Shown: positions 17,079 through 25,915, counted from the first letter of the stretch. The stretch is 64,000 nucleotides of DNA from Streptomyces sp. NRRL S-350 (GCF_000719705.1 NZ_JOHO01000005.1:1-64000), one strand, 5' to 3'. A program made the numbers and translations. Notes: generated by a model not told the origin, from the sequence alone.

Positions 17079-18293
17079 GTGCGCAACGGTCGTCGCTGGA
17101 AGCGGGTACTGATCGGAGCGTTCGCGGGCTGCGCCGTGCTCGCCGACGCCGGAGCGTCGGCCGCCGCCGCCGCGGTCTCCTCCGAACAGCTGGCGATCTC
17201 CACGCCCCCGGCCGGCAGCGCCGCCTGGGTCCAGGACCACTCCTTCGGCCGCGCCCTGCCCGACCCGGCCACCGCCACCCCGGCCACCGCCGCCGAGTTC
17301 TTCGCCTCGCTCGCCCCCACCGAGCTCGACCGGCTGATCCAGGACTACCCGCTGGTCGTCGGCAACTACGACGGCGCCCCGCTCGACCTGCGCTACCGCG
17401 CCAACCGGATCGCGCTGGCCGCCGAGCGCGACAGGGCCCGGGCCCGCGCCGCCGACCCGAAGCTCGACGCCGACAGCCGCGCGCTGGCCGTCTCCCGCGC
17501 CAACGACGTCGAGCACCTGCTCGCCCCCGGCCGCCAGATCCTCGCCTTCGACCCGCGCGGCCGCGGCCTGGTCACCGAGGTGTGGGGCGACCTCGCCGAC
17601 GCCGAGCGGATCTCCGTCGTCATCCCCGGCTCGGACGCCGACCTCGGCCACTTCGACCAGGCGGTCGACCCGCTGCGCTCCCCCGCCGGAATGGCCCGCG
17701 CCCTCTTCGCCGAGGAGCAGCGCCAGGCCCCGGGCACCCGTACCGCGGTGGTGTCCTGGACCGGCTACGTCACCCCCTCCGGCCTCGGCCCGGACGCGGC
17801 CACCTCCCGGCTCGCCGACGTCGGCGCGCCCCGGCTCCAGCGGCTGCTGGCCGGGCTCAAGGAGACCACCCGGCCGGACGCGCCGCCGTCCCTGCTCTGC
17901 CACTCCTACGGCTCGGTCGTCTGCGGCACCGTCGCCCCCGAGATCCCGCGCGCCGCCGCCTCGCCGTCCGACACCTCGGGCATCACCGACATGATGGTCT
18001 TCGGCAGCCCCGGCATGGGTGTGCAGAGCACCACCGAGCTGGGCACCGGCGTGCACGTCTGGGCCACCCGCAACCCCAGCGACTGGATCGGCAACGTGCC
18101 GTTCCTGGAGGTCGGCGGACTCGGCCACGGCGCCGACCCGACCGCGAGCGGCTTCGGCGCCGAGCAGATCTCCTCGGCCCGGGCGGTCGGCCACACCGGG
18201 TACTTCACCGAGGGCACCGACAGCCTGCACAACTTCGCGGCGATCTCGCTCGGCCACTACCAGGACGTGGTCCGGCCGAACTCCGGCTCCTGA
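17079..18293 (+). CDS. Exported alpha/beta hydrolase, DUF1023 type (copy 2)
   Basis: 404 aa, colinear paralogue of the protein at 14304 (shared LVVGNYDGAP/LVVGNLDGAP, ILAFDPRGRG, GLGHGADPTA and GHTGYF segments). Signal-like N-terminus (RRWKR then hydrophobic to ~35), nucleophile S276 in CHSYGSVVCG. GTG at 17079 chosen because GGGAG lies 8 nt upstream; GTG at 17052 is the alternative. Has its own promoter region behind the long terminator, so the duplicates are probably regulated differently. Confidence 0.8.
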   Translation: MRNGRRWKRVLIGAFAGCAVLADAGASAAAAAVSSEQLAISTPPAGSAAWVQDHSFGRALPDPATATPATAAEFFASLAPTELDRLIQDYPLVVGNYDGAPLDLRYRANRIALAAERDRARARAADPKLDADSRALAVSRANDVEHLLAPGRQILAFDPRGRGLVTEVWGDLADAERISVVIPGSDADLGHFDQAVDPLRSPAGMARALFAEEQRQAPGTRTAVVSWTGYVTPSGLGPDAATSRLADVGAPRLQRLLAGLKETTRPDAPPSLLCHSYGSVVCGTVAPEIPRAAASPSDTSGITDMMVFGSPGMGVQSTTELGTGVHVWATRNPSDWIGNVPFLEVGGLGHGADPTASGFGAEQISSARAVGHTGYFTEGTDSLHNFAAISLGHYQDVVRPNSGS

Positions 18294-18302
18294 CGCCCGC
18301 GC

Positions 18303-18339
18303 GGGCCCGGCCCCGGCGCCCCCGCGGCGCCCCGGGCCC
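18303..18339. terminator. Hairpin between convergent genes
   Basis: Outer arms GGGCCCGG/CCGGGCCC and inner arms GGCGCC/GGCGCC around a CCCGC loop; can serve both hydrolase copy 2 and the WYL regulator gene. Confidence 0.6.
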
Positions 18340-18347
18340 ACCCCGGT

Positions 18348-19355
18348 TCAGGCCTGCTGCTCCTGGTACAGCCGCAAGGCGTCCGCCGCCGCCCGGGCCA
18401 ACTCGCGCCGGGCCGCCAGGGGCGCCAGCACCTCGACGTCCGCCCCCAGGGCCAGCAGCGACCGGACGGCCCCCGGCGCCGGGAAGGCCATCTCCACCTC
18501 CACCCAGTCCTCGGCCGGCCCGGTGCCCCGGTGGTCCGGGCCCGGGTCCGGGTCCGGCGGCACGGTGACCCGGCCGCCGTGGAGGCGCAGGAACATGTCC
18601 AGCCGTCCCCGCCGGACCCGCACCCGGACGGGCAGTTCCCGGGGCAGCCGCTCCACCTGCTCGCGCAGCACCGCCCACGCGTCGCCCAGCCCCACCCCGG
18701 CCCGGCGGCGCACCACCTCCTCGGTGGTCTCGGCGGCCAGCACCCGGTCGGCCCGGAACAGCCGCGGCTCGCCGTGCAGATCGGCCACCAGGTACCAGAC
18801 CCCGGCCTTGCTCACCAGCCCGTACGGGTCGACGGTGTACTCCACCGGCGCGGGCGTGCCGCCGTGCCGGTAGCGCAGCCGCAGCCGCCGGTCGGCGAAG
18901 ACGGCGTACTGCAGCTCGCCGAGGTCCGGGCCGGGCCCGGCAGCGGCCGCGGCGCCCTGCATCCACCGCGCCGGGTCGACCAGGATCCGCTCGCTGGTCC
19001 GCTCGGCGCCCGGCCGGTGCGGGGCCGGCAGCGCCGCCATCACCTTGCGCAGGGCGGAGCCGAGCGCGCCGTCCAGTCCGAGGTCGCTGTGGGCGCCCTG
19101 GGCGGAGAGGACGAACAGCGCCCTGGCCTCGTCCGCGGTCAGGCCGGTGACGTCGGTGCGGTAGCCGGGCAGCAGGCCGATGCCGCCGTGCCGCCCGCGT
19201 TCGGTGAACACCGGCACCCCGGCGGCGGAGAGCGAGTCCACGTCGCGGTAGATGGTGCGGACGGACACCTCCAGCCGTTCGGCGAGTTCGGTGGCGGACA
19301 CCCGGCCGCGGGTCTGGAGCAGCAGGAGGATCGAGAGCAGGCGGTCGGCCTTCAT
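18348..19355 (-). CDS. WYL-domain transcriptional regulator (HTH_11 + WYL)
   Basis: 335 aa. Winged-helix HTH at residues ~1-60 (ELAERLEVSVRTIYRDVDSL) and a WYL ligand-binding domain at ~140-220 (VWYLVADL), with a C-terminal WCX-like region. Such proteins regulate DNA damage, defence or metabolic genes. ATG at 19355; no Shine-Dalgarno is visible and a -10-like TGGGAT precedes it, so it may be leaderless. Divergent from a DinB-fold protein gene; the inverted repeat at 19376-19394 is the likely operator. Confidence 0.88.
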   Translation of the reverse strand: MKADRLLSILLLLQTRGRVSATELAERLEVSVRTIYRDVDSLSAAGVPVFTERGRHGGIGLLPGYRTDVTGLTADEARALFVLSAQGAHSDLGLDGALGSALRKVMAALPAPHRPGAERTSERILVDPARWMQGAAAAAGPGPDLGELQYAVFADRRLRLRYRHGGTPAPVEYTVDPYGLVSKAGVWYLVADLHGEPRLFRADRVLAAETTEEVVRRRAGVGLGDAWAVLREQVERLPRELPVRVRVRRGRLDMFLRLHGGRVTVPPDPDPGPDHRGTGPAEDWVEVEMAFPAPGAVRSLLALGADVEVLAPLAARRELARAAADALRLYQEQQA

Positions 19356-19375
19356 GTGCCAAGAATCCCAGAAAT

Positions 19376-19394
19376 CCTGACGGCACTTGTCAGG
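19376..19394. promoter_or_regulatory. Candidate operator between WYL regulator and DinB-fold gene
   Basis: CCTGAC / GTCAGG arms with a 7-bp gap. It overlaps a possible CTGACA -35 on the minus strand and a TTGTCA -35 on the plus strand, so binding could affect both genes. Confidence 0.5.
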
Positions 19395-19456
19395 TTTTAC
19401 TGGGAGATTGCGTTCCGAGCCCGAAAGACCGCCCGACACTACGGAGTTGACCCCAC

Positions 19457-20035
19457 ATGAGCGCCGTCCAGGACGCCCGTCCCCAGTACCTGCTCGCCCT
19501 CGACCAGGTGGAGAAGCTGTTCGTCGCGATCACCCCGGCGGACCTCGACCGGCCCACCCCGTGCACCGAGTTCACGCTGCGCCGGCTGCTGAACCACGTG
19601 GTCGGCGGCATCCACCGCTTCGCGTACATGGGTGAGGGCGGCCGTTCCGAGGACGTCGTGGCCGCCATCGAGGACCCGGCGGACGACGGCTGGCCGGCCG
19701 CACTGGGCCGGGCCCGCGCCCGGGCCGTCGCCGCCTGGGCGGACGACGCCAAGCTCGGCCGCCCGACCGCCGCGCCGTGGGGCGAGGTGCCCGGCGGCGC
19801 CGCGGTCGGCGGCTACCTGATGGAGCTGGTGACCCACACCTGGGACATCGCCACCAGCCTCGGCAGCGGGTTCGTCCTGGACGACGCCCTGGCGCACACC
19901 GCCCTGGGCATCGCCCAGGCCGTCCTGCCGACCGAGCAGCGCGGCGGCGACGTCCCGTTCGGCCCGGCCCAGCCGGTCGCCGAGGACGCCGACGTCCACG
20001 CCCGGCTGGCCGCCTGGATGGGCCGCACGGCCTGA
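19457..20035 (+). CDS. TIGR03086-type metal-binding protein (DinB / maleylpyruvate isomerase fold)
   Basis: 192 aa. Four-helix DinB-like fold with three spaced metal ligands: His in LLNHVVGG (~50), and ELVTHTWDIA (~135) supplying His and Asp. Members are putative thiol- or mycothiol-dependent enzymes; the reaction here is unknown. ATG at 19457, no clear ribosome site. Divergent from the WYL regulator, which probably controls it. Confidence 0.8.
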   Translation: MSAVQDARPQYLLALDQVEKLFVAITPADLDRPTPCTEFTLRRLLNHVVGGIHRFAYMGEGGRSEDVVAAIEDPADDGWPAALGRARARAVAAWADDAKLGRPTAAPWGEVPGGAAVGGYLMELVTHTWDIATSLGSGFVLDDALAHTALGIAQAVLPTEQRGGDVPFGPAQPVAEDADVHARLAAWMGRTA

Positions 20036-20044
20036 GCCGCACGC

Positions 20045-20088
20045 GGTCGGGTCGGGTCGGGTCGGGTCGGCCGTCCGCCGACCCGACC
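20045..20088. terminator. GGTCG tandem repeat forming a hairpin
   Basis: Five tandem GGTCG pentamers (20045-20070); the last two and a bit pair perfectly (11-nt arms) with CCGACCCGACC at 20078-20088 around a 7-nt loop. Lies between convergent genes, so it probably acts as a terminator for both. Confidence 0.6.
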
Positions 20089-20122
20089 GCCCGCCGCCGC
20101 CTCCCCGCACCCCCGCTTCCGG

Positions 20123-21136
20123 CTACTCCCGCCCGGCCGAGGTGAAGCTCATGTCCGCGTAGCGCGGCCCCGCCACCCGCTCGGCCACCGGCTCCAGCAG
20201 CGCCAGCTCCTCGGCGGTGAGCCGCAGCGTCGCCGCCGCGGTGTTCTCCGCGAGGCGGCTGCGCTTGCGGGTGCCCGGGATCGGCACCACGGTCAGTCCG
20301 TGCACCTCGGCCCGCTGGTGCACCCAGGCCAGCGCGACCTGGGCGAGCGTCACGCCGCGGGCCTGCGCGATCTCCCTCAGCGGGTCGAGCAGACCGCCGT
20401 TGACGGCCGCGTTGTCGCCGGAGAAGCGCGGGTGGGTGCGCCGGAAGTCGTTCTCCGAGAGCTGCGCACCGTCCTGGAACGCGCCGGTCAGGAAACCCCG
20501 CCCGAGCGGCGAGTACGGCACGAAGGCGACGCCCAGCTCCGCCGCGGCCGGCACCGCCGACCGTTCGACGTCCCGGGCGAACACCGACCACTCGGACTGC
20601 AGCGCGGCGATCGGGTGGACCGCGTGCGCCTCGCGCAGTTCGGCCCCGGTCACCTCGGAGAGCCCGAGGTGGCGCACCTTGCCGGCCCGGACCAGCTCCG
20701 CCATCGCGCCGACCGACTCGGCCAGCGGCACGGCCGGGTTCCGGCGGTGCATGTAGTAGAGGTCGATCTCGTCCACGCCGAGGCGGCGCAGCGAGGCGTC
20801 CACGGCGGACCGGATGTAGGCCGGGTCGTTGCGCACGGCGCGGCGGGTCGGGTCGTCCTCCGAGCGCTCGATGGCGAACTTGGTGGCGATCACCACCCGG
20901 TCCCGGTTGGCCCGGACGAAGGGGCCGACGAACTCCTCGTTGCGGCCGAAGCCGTACATGTCGGCGGTGTCGAACAGGGTGACGCCGGACTCCAGCGCGG
21001 CGTCGAGGGTGGCGAGTGCCTCGCCGGAGTCGGTCGGCCCGTAGAACTCGCTCATGCCCATGCAGCCGAGGCCCTGGACGCCCACGAGCGGGCCGCCGGT
21101 GCCGAGTTCGGCGGTGGGAAGGATCTGGTGAGTCAT
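20123..21136 (-). CDS. Aldo/keto reductase
   Basis: 337 aa NADPH-dependent oxidoreductase with a TIM-barrel fold. Catalytic set visible: Asp and Tyr in FDTADMYGFGRNEE (~50), Lys in VVIATKF, His in YYMHRRNP. Cofactor loop at the C-terminus contains IPGTRKRSRLAEN. ATG at 21136 with GAGGAAGAG upstream. Its start overlaps the MerR stop by 4 nt, so it is the immediate target/partner of that regulator. Probable role in aldehyde or redox-active compound detoxification. Confidence 0.92.
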   Translation of the reverse strand: MTHQILPTAELGTGGPLVGVQGLGCMGMSEFYGPTDSGEALATLDAALESGVTLFDTADMYGFGRNEEFVGPFVRANRDRVVIATKFAIERSEDDPTRRAVRNDPAYIRSAVDASLRRLGVDEIDLYYMHRRNPAVPLAESVGAMAELVRAGKVRHLGLSEVTGAELREAHAVHPIAALQSEWSVFARDVERSAVPAAAELGVAFVPYSPLGRGFLTGAFQDGAQLSENDFRRTHPRFSGDNAAVNGGLLDPLREIAQARGVTLAQVALAWVHQRAEVHGLTVVPIPGTRKRSRLAENTAAATLRLTAEELALLEPVAERVAGPRYADMSFTSAGRE

Positions 21137-21636
21137 GCGCTCTGCTCTTCCTCTACGCGGTTGTACTGGCATTTAGCCGGGATGCCGACCTTGTCGGCCA
21201 CCCTCCCGGCATAGAGATCGATCTTGTAGTCGAGGACGGCGAGGGTGGCCTGGAGGTCGACGATCCGCTGCCGGACCTCCTCGCGCTGGGCCTCCAGCAG
21301 CCGGCGCCTCCCCTCGTAGGTCTCCTCGCCCTGACGGGCCATGTCGACGTACTTGAGCATGTCCGCCACGGACATGCCGGTCAGCCGCAGCCGGCCCAGG
21401 AAGGCCAGCCGGTGCAGGTCGGCGTCGCAGTAGCGGCGCTGGCCGCCGACCGCGCGGTCCACCGGGTCCAGCAGGCCGATCCGCTCGTACCAGCGCAGGG
21501 TGTGGGCGGTCAGTCCGCTCGCCGCGGCGACCTCGCTGATGGTGTGCCGCGGCGTCCGGTCCGGATCGCCCACCGGGCTGCCGAACACCTCGGCGCAGCT
21601 GCGCAGGTCGACCTCGATGCGTGCGGGTACGGCCAT
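21133..21636 (-). CDS. MerR family regulator
   Basis: 167 aa. Unusual ~30-residue N-terminal extension, then a MerR HTH (TISEVAAASGLTAHTLRWYERIGLL), and a dimerisation coiled coil (~105-145). The C-terminal stretch has a single Cys (IPAKCQYN), so it lacks the SoxR 4-Cys cluster and is unlikely to bind a [2Fe-2S] centre. First gene of the operon with the aldo/keto reductase. The promoter shows the stretched spacer typical of MerR control. Confidence 0.92.
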   Translation of the reverse strand: MAVPARIEVDLRSCAEVFGSPVGDPDRTPRHTISEVAAASGLTAHTLRWYERIGLLDPVDRAVGGQRRYCDADLHRLAFLGRLRLTGMSVADMLKYVDMARQGEETYEGRRRLLEAQREEVRQRIVDLQATLAVLDYKIDLYAGRVADKVGIPAKCQYNRVEEEQSA

Positions 21637-21669
21637 GGATCTTTCCCCCTGTCTCGTCCGACGGAAAAA

Positions 21670-21700
21670 ACGCTACCGAGTTGGAGTGCACTCCAAGCAA
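21670..21700 (-). promoter_or_regulatory. MerR-type promoter with 19-bp spacer and 16-bp palindrome
   Basis: On the minus strand: -35 TTGCTT, 19-bp spacer, -10 TAGCGT. The spacer overlaps the perfect palindrome TTGGAGTGCACTCCAA (21681-21696). This is the classic geometry for MerR activators, here for autoregulation. Confidence 0.85.
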
Positions 21701-21756
21701 GCCCGGCAGCCGGGTGCCCCCGCCACCAGTCTCCGGCCCGCACTAGAGTCGGGCCC

Positions 21757-22590
21757 ATGGAGAGCTTGCGGATGATCGAGAACTGGCCGGTGCCCCATGC
21801 CGCGGCGGCGGTGGTCCGGGGGGCGGACGGCGCGGTGCTGGGGGCGCACGGACCGCAGCAGCACCTGTTCCCGCTGGCGTCGGTGACCAAGCTGCTCAGC
21901 TCGTACGCGGCCCTGGTCGCGGTCGAGGAGGGCGTGTTCGAGCTGGACGACCCGGCCGGGCCGCCCGGGGCGACCGTCCGCCACCTGCTCGCGCACACCT
22001 CCGGCCTGGGCTTCGACGAGGACCGGGTGTTCGCCGAGCCGGGCAACCGCCGGCTCTACTCCAACGCGGGCTTCGACGCGCTGGCGCGGGCCCTGTCCGA
22101 GGCCGCCGGGATCGAGTTCTCCCGCTACGCCGCCGAAGCGGTGTTCGAGCCGCTCGGCATGGCCGACACCCTGATCAACACCGCGCACAAGTCGCCCGCC
22201 GGAGCCGGCGGCCTGTCCACCGTCGCCGACCTCGCCCGGTTCGCCGCCGAACTGCAGGCCCCCAAGCTGCTGGACCCGTCCACCGTGCGGCGGGCCACCC
22301 GCGAGGTCGCCTTCCCCGGCACCAGCGGCGTGCTGCCCGGCTACGGCCACCGCCGCCCGAACGACTGGGGCCTCGGCTTCGAGATCCGCGACGGCAAGAG
22401 TCCGCACTGGACGGGCACCGGCAACTCCCCCGCCACCTTCGGCCACTTCGGCCAGTCCGGCACCTTCCTGTGGGTCGACCCGCAGGCGGGCGCGGCCTGC
22501 ATCGCCCTGACCGACCTGGACTTCGGGCCCTGGGCCGTCGAGGCCTGGCCGGCCTTCTCGGACGCGGTGCTCGCCGAACTGGAGGGCTGA
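21757..22590 (+). CDS. Beta-lactamase-like serine hydrolase
   Basis: 277 aa, class C beta-lactamase / esterase-EstB fold. S42-V-T-K45 motif (LASVTKLL), Y101-S-N103 motif and a late GHFGQSG box are present. No signal peptide, so probably a cytosolic esterase or D-amino peptidase rather than a resistance enzyme. ATG at 21757, preceded 7 nt earlier by a TAGAGT hexamer and no ribosome site: probably leaderless. Confidence 0.85.
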   Translation: MESLRMIENWPVPHAAAAVVRGADGAVLGAHGPQQHLFPLASVTKLLSSYAALVAVEEGVFELDDPAGPPGATVRHLLAHTSGLGFDEDRVFAEPGNRRLYSNAGFDALARALSEAAGIEFSRYAAEAVFEPLGMADTLINTAHKSPAGAGGLSTVADLARFAAELQAPKLLDPSTVRRATREVAFPGTSGVLPGYGHRRPNDWGLGFEIRDGKSPHWTGTGNSPATFGHFGQSGTFLWVDPQAGAACIALTDLDFGPWAVEAWPAFSDAVLAELEG

Positions 22591-22645
22591 GCGGGGCCCG
22601 CGCACGAGGCCGACGGGCCGAGCGGCCCCGCCCGCCCCGGCGGCC

Positions 22646-23422
22646 CTAGCCGTACGAGACCGGCGAGTGCATCTCCCACAGCAGGAGTTCCGCGCCGGTC
22701 TCGCCCGCCGTCGGGTCGGCGAAGGCCTCGCCGGTGATCCGCACGCTGTCGCCCGAGGCCATCGAACGACCGCCCCCCTTGGGCCCCGGGATGGTCCGGT
22801 AGCCCAGCGAGCCGGCCGTCAGGTGCGCGTATCGCCAAGGGGCGGCGGGCAGTTCGGGCAGCGGCTGCCACGGCCCGGCGGTCGCCAGCCAGAGCGCGGC
22901 GTCGCCACGGCGCAGCCGCAGGGCGCCGGTGCCGGCGTCGCGCTCCAGCCCGGAGGCGAGCAGCGTCAACCCGCCGTCCGCCGGTTCCACCCTGCGCAGT
23001 CCGTAGGCGGGGGCGGTGCCGAACTCGTCCGGCTGGAGCCACATCTGGACGAAGCGGACCGGGCCGGCGGCGCCGCCGACGTTGCGTTCGGTGTGGGTGA
23101 CGCCGGAGCCGGCGCTGAGGTGCTGGATCATCCCGGGGCGGACCACCCCGCTGTGGCCGTGCGAGTCCCGGTGGGCCAGCGCGCCCTCCAGCACCCAGGT
23201 GAGGATCTCGGTGTCCCGGTGCTTGTGCTCCTCGAACCCGGCACCGGGGGCGAGGAGTTCCTCGTTGCACGCGAGCAGTGCGCCGAAGTGCGTGTTCCTC
23301 GGGTCGTAGTGGCCGGAGAAGGAGAACGCGTGTCGGGTCTCGACGCCCTCGGCCGGGGTGGAGCGGTAGCGCTCGGCGGTGCGGCGCAGGTCGGCGCGGG
23401 GGCGGTCAGCGGCGTCGGTCAC
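22646..23422 (-). CDS. Pirin family protein
   Basis: 258 aa bicupin. Metal-binding residues of the first cupin are visible: HFG (~45), HKHRDTE, and later HTERN, all in the order expected for pirins. Known pirins act as quercetinase-like dioxygenases or transcription cofactors; role here unknown. GTG at 23422 preceded 7 nt earlier by a TACGGT hexamer, suggesting leaderless translation. A longer upstream frame is Pro/Arg-rich and non-conserved. Confidence 0.87.
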   Translation of the reverse strand: MTDAADRPRADLRRTAERYRSTPAEGVETRHAFSFSGHYDPRNTHFGALLACNEELLAPGAGFEEHKHRDTEILTWVLEGALAHRDSHGHSGVVRPGMIQHLSAGSGVTHTERNVGGAAGPVRFVQMWLQPDEFGTAPAYGLRRVEPADGGLTLLASGLERDAGTGALRLRRGDAALWLATAGPWQPLPELPAAPWRYAHLTAGSLGYRTIPGPKGGGRSMASGDSVRITGEAFADPTAGETGAELLLWEMHSPVSYG

Positions 23423-23562
23423 GCGCCTTACCGTACCCCCGCCGACCGGTTCGTCCCCGGGCGCCGGGGCGCCCGTCGGCTCGCGCGTGTGACTCGTGCC
23501 ACGGCGCCGCACGGCCGGGGGGTGTGCACGAGCAGTCACTCACGTGAGGCAGGCTTGTCCCT

Positions 23563-24873
23563 GTGCCAGCCGCTTCCGCGAACTCCCAGAGCGAACCCAG
23601 CCCCGTACCCGAACCGACCGGGAAGAGCCCGGCCCATCGGCCGGGCCGCGACCGCCCCGGCCGCGCGGCGCCCCGCCTGACGGCTCAGGAGCGCAGAAAC
23701 GCCGCCGAGCGTGCGGAGCGCCGGGCGGCGACCCTCAAGCGGCTGGAGAAGTCCGCGGGCAAGCTGGCCACCGCCGCGATCGCGCGGATGGACGACCAGC
23801 TCGGCTGGTACCGGCGGATGCCGCCGGAGCACCGCTCCTGGATCGGCCTGGTCGCCCAGGCCGGCATCGCCGCCTTCACCGAGTGGTACCGCCACCCCGA
23901 GGCGGCGAAGGCGATCTCCACCGATGTCTTCGGCACCGCCCCGCGCGAGCTCACCAGGGCGATCACCCTGCGCCAGACCGTCGAGTTGATCCGCACCACG
24001 ATCGAGGTGATGGAGGAGGCCATCGAGGAGGTGGCCGCGCCCGGCGACGAGGCGGACATGCGCGAGTCGGTGCTGGTCTACGCCCGGGAGATCGCCTTCG
24101 CCACGGCCCAGGTGTACGCCCAGGCGGCCGAGGCGCGCGGCGCCTGGGACGCCCGGCTGGAGGCGCTGGTGGTCAACTCGCTGCTGTCCGGGGACGCGGA
24201 CGAGGGGGTCCTGTCCCGCGCGGCCGCGCTCGGCTGGGGCCAGCCCAGCCAGATCCGGGTGGTGGTGGGCAGCGCTCCCGACGGCGACAGCGAGCTGGTG
24301 GTCGAGGCGATCCGTCGGGCCGCCCGCTACGCCAAGCTGCACGTGCTGACCGGAGTGCTGGGCAAGCGCCTGGTGGTCGTGGTCGGCGGCGACAAGGAGC
24401 CGGTGCAGGCGGCCAGGGCGCTGATCGGCCAGTTCGCGCCGGGCCCGGTGGTGGTCGGGCCGACCGTGCCGGACCTGCTCTCGGCGACCCGCTCGGCCCA
24501 CGCGGCCGCGGCCGGCCTGCGGGCCTGCGCCGCCTGGCCGGACGCCCCCCGGCCGGTGCTGGCCGACGACCTGCTGCCCGAGCGCGCGCTGGCCGGCGAC
24601 CAGGCCGCCCGCCGCCAGTTGGTGGAGGAGATCTACACACCGCTGGACGAGGCGGGCTCCGCGCTGCTGGAGACGCTGAGCGTGTACCTGGAGCAGGCGT
24701 CCTCCCTGGAGGGCGCCGCCCGGATGCTCTTCGTCCACCCCAATACGGTGCGCTACCGGCTACGACGTGTGACCGACGTCACGGGGTACGCCCCCTCCGA
24801 CGTACGTTCGGCGTTCACCCTGCGGATCGCACTGGCCCTCGGCCGGCTGACCGCCGTCGGCGAGCCCGGCTGA
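23563..24873 (+). CDS. fasR: PucR-type transcriptional activator of fatty acid synthesis (FasR)
   Basis: 436 aa. A Pro-rich start, then a GGDEF-like central domain and a C-terminal HTH_30 (SLEGAARMLFVHPNTVRYRL). It sits directly upstream of fabD-fabH-acpP-fabF, as FasR does in streptomycetes, where it binds the fab promoter and keeps it active. GTG at 23563, no clear ribosome site, so possibly leaderless. Confidence 0.92.
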   Translation: MPAASANSQSEPSPVPEPTGKSPAHRPGRDRPGRAAPRLTAQERRNAAERAERRAATLKRLEKSAGKLATAAIARMDDQLGWYRRMPPEHRSWIGLVAQAGIAAFTEWYRHPEAAKAISTDVFGTAPRELTRAITLRQTVELIRTTIEVMEEAIEEVAAPGDEADMRESVLVYAREIAFATAQVYAQAAEARGAWDARLEALVVNSLLSGDADEGVLSRAAALGWGQPSQIRVVVGSAPDGDSELVVEAIRRAARYAKLHVLTGVLGKRLVVVVGGDKEPVQAARALIGQFAPGPVVVGPTVPDLLSATRSAHAAAAGLRACAAWPDAPRPVLADDLLPERALAGDQAARRQLVEEIYTPLDEAGSALLETLSVYLEQASSLEGAARMLFVHPNTVRYRLRRVTDVTGYAPSDVRSAFTLRIALALGRLTAVGEPG

Positions 24874-24880
24874 GCCGGAG

Positions 24881-24895
24881 TGTAGGGACCATACA
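24881..24895. promoter_or_regulatory. Candidate FasR site upstream of fabD
   Basis: TGTAGGGACCATACA, an imperfect inverted repeat just after the fasR stop codon and 70 bp before the fabD start. Assignment to FasR is by position only. Confidence 0.35.
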
Positions 24896-24964
24896 ATCCC
24901 GGATGGTTTTCTTCGTTACCGTCGCCTACCCGCCCCTGGGCGCCTGGCGAGAGAGGGTTGAACC

Positions 24965-25915
24965 GTGCTCGTAATCGTCGCCCCTGGACAGGGTGCCCAG
25001 TCCCCCGGTTTCCTCAGCCCCTGGCTGGAGCTCGACGGCGTCGCCGACCGCCTGCGCGGCTGGTCGGATGTCGCCGGGCTCGACCTGGTGCACGCCGGCA
25101 CCGAGGCGTCCGCCGAGGACATCAAGGACACCGCCGTCGCCCAGCCGCTGCTGGTCGCGGCCGGCCTGGTCACCGCCCGTGCGCTCTTCCCGGACGAGGA
25201 ACTCGCCCGCAAGCAGGTCGGCGCGGTGGCCGGCCACAGCGTCGGCGAGATCACCGCCGCCGCCGGTGCGGGGGTGCTCAGCGCCCACGACGCGCTGGCC
25301 TTCGTCCGTGAGCGCGGCCGGGCCATGGCCGCGGCCGCCACCGTCACCGAGACCGGCATGACCGCCGTGCTCGGCGGCGACCCGGAGGCCGTCGCGGCGA
25401 AGCTGGCCGAGCACGGCCTGACCGCGGCCAACAACAACGGCGGCGGCCAGATCGTCGCCGCCGGCACGCTGGCCCAGCTGGAGGCGCTGAAGGCGGACCC
25501 GCCGGCCGGCGCCAAGCTGATCGCCCTGAAGGTGGCCGGTGCGTTCCACACCGAGCACATGGCCCCCGGCGTCGAGCGGCTGGCCGAACTGGCCCCGACC
25601 CTGACCGCGGCCGACCCGCAGGTCCGTTTCGTCTCCAACAAGGACGGCGGGGTGGTGGACTCCGGCGCCGAGGTGCTCGCGCGCCTGGTGTCGCAGGTCT
25701 CCAACCCGGTCCGCTGGGACCTCTGCATGGAGACCCTCGGGCAGCTGGGCGCGACGGCCGTGATCGAGCTGTCGCCCGCGGGCACCCTCACCGGGCTGCT
25801 CAAGCGCAACCTCAAGGGTGTGGCCACGCTCGCCCTCAAGACCCCCGCCGACCTGGACAGGGCCCGCGAGCTCGTCGCGGAGCACGGCGGCCAGGACCAG
25901 GAGACCCAGGCATGA
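24965..25915 (+). CDS. fabD: Malonyl-CoA:ACP malonyltransferase
   Basis: 316 aa. Loads malonyl groups onto ACP for type II fatty acid synthesis; in streptomycetes the same enzyme can serve polyketide synthases. Nucleophile S92 in GHSVGE, a catalytic His in GAFHTEHM, and the oxyanion GQGAQ motif at residues 8-12. GTG at 24965 with GAGAGAGG upstream. The stop codon overlaps the fabH start (ATGA). Confidence 0.97.
   Translation: MLVIVAPGQGAQSPGFLSPWLELDGVADRLRGWSDVAGLDLVHAGTEASAEDIKDTAVAQPLLVAAGLVTARALFPDEELARKQVGAVAGHSVGEITAAAGAGVLSAHDALAFVRERGRAMAAAATVTETGMTAVLGGDPEAVAAKLAEHGLTAANNNGGGQIVAAGTLAQLEALKADPPAGAKLIALKVAGAFHTEHMAPGVERLAELAPTLTAADPQVRFVSNKDGGVVDSGAEVLARLVSQVSNPVRWDLCMETLGQLGATAVIELSPAGTLTGLLKRNLKGVATLALKTPADLDRARELVAEHGGQDQETQA

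Noticed and set aside
22591..22631. Terminator after the beta-lactamase-like gene
   Set aside because: 8-nt arms GCGGGGCC/GGCCCCGC are separated by a 25-nt loop; too weak to list.
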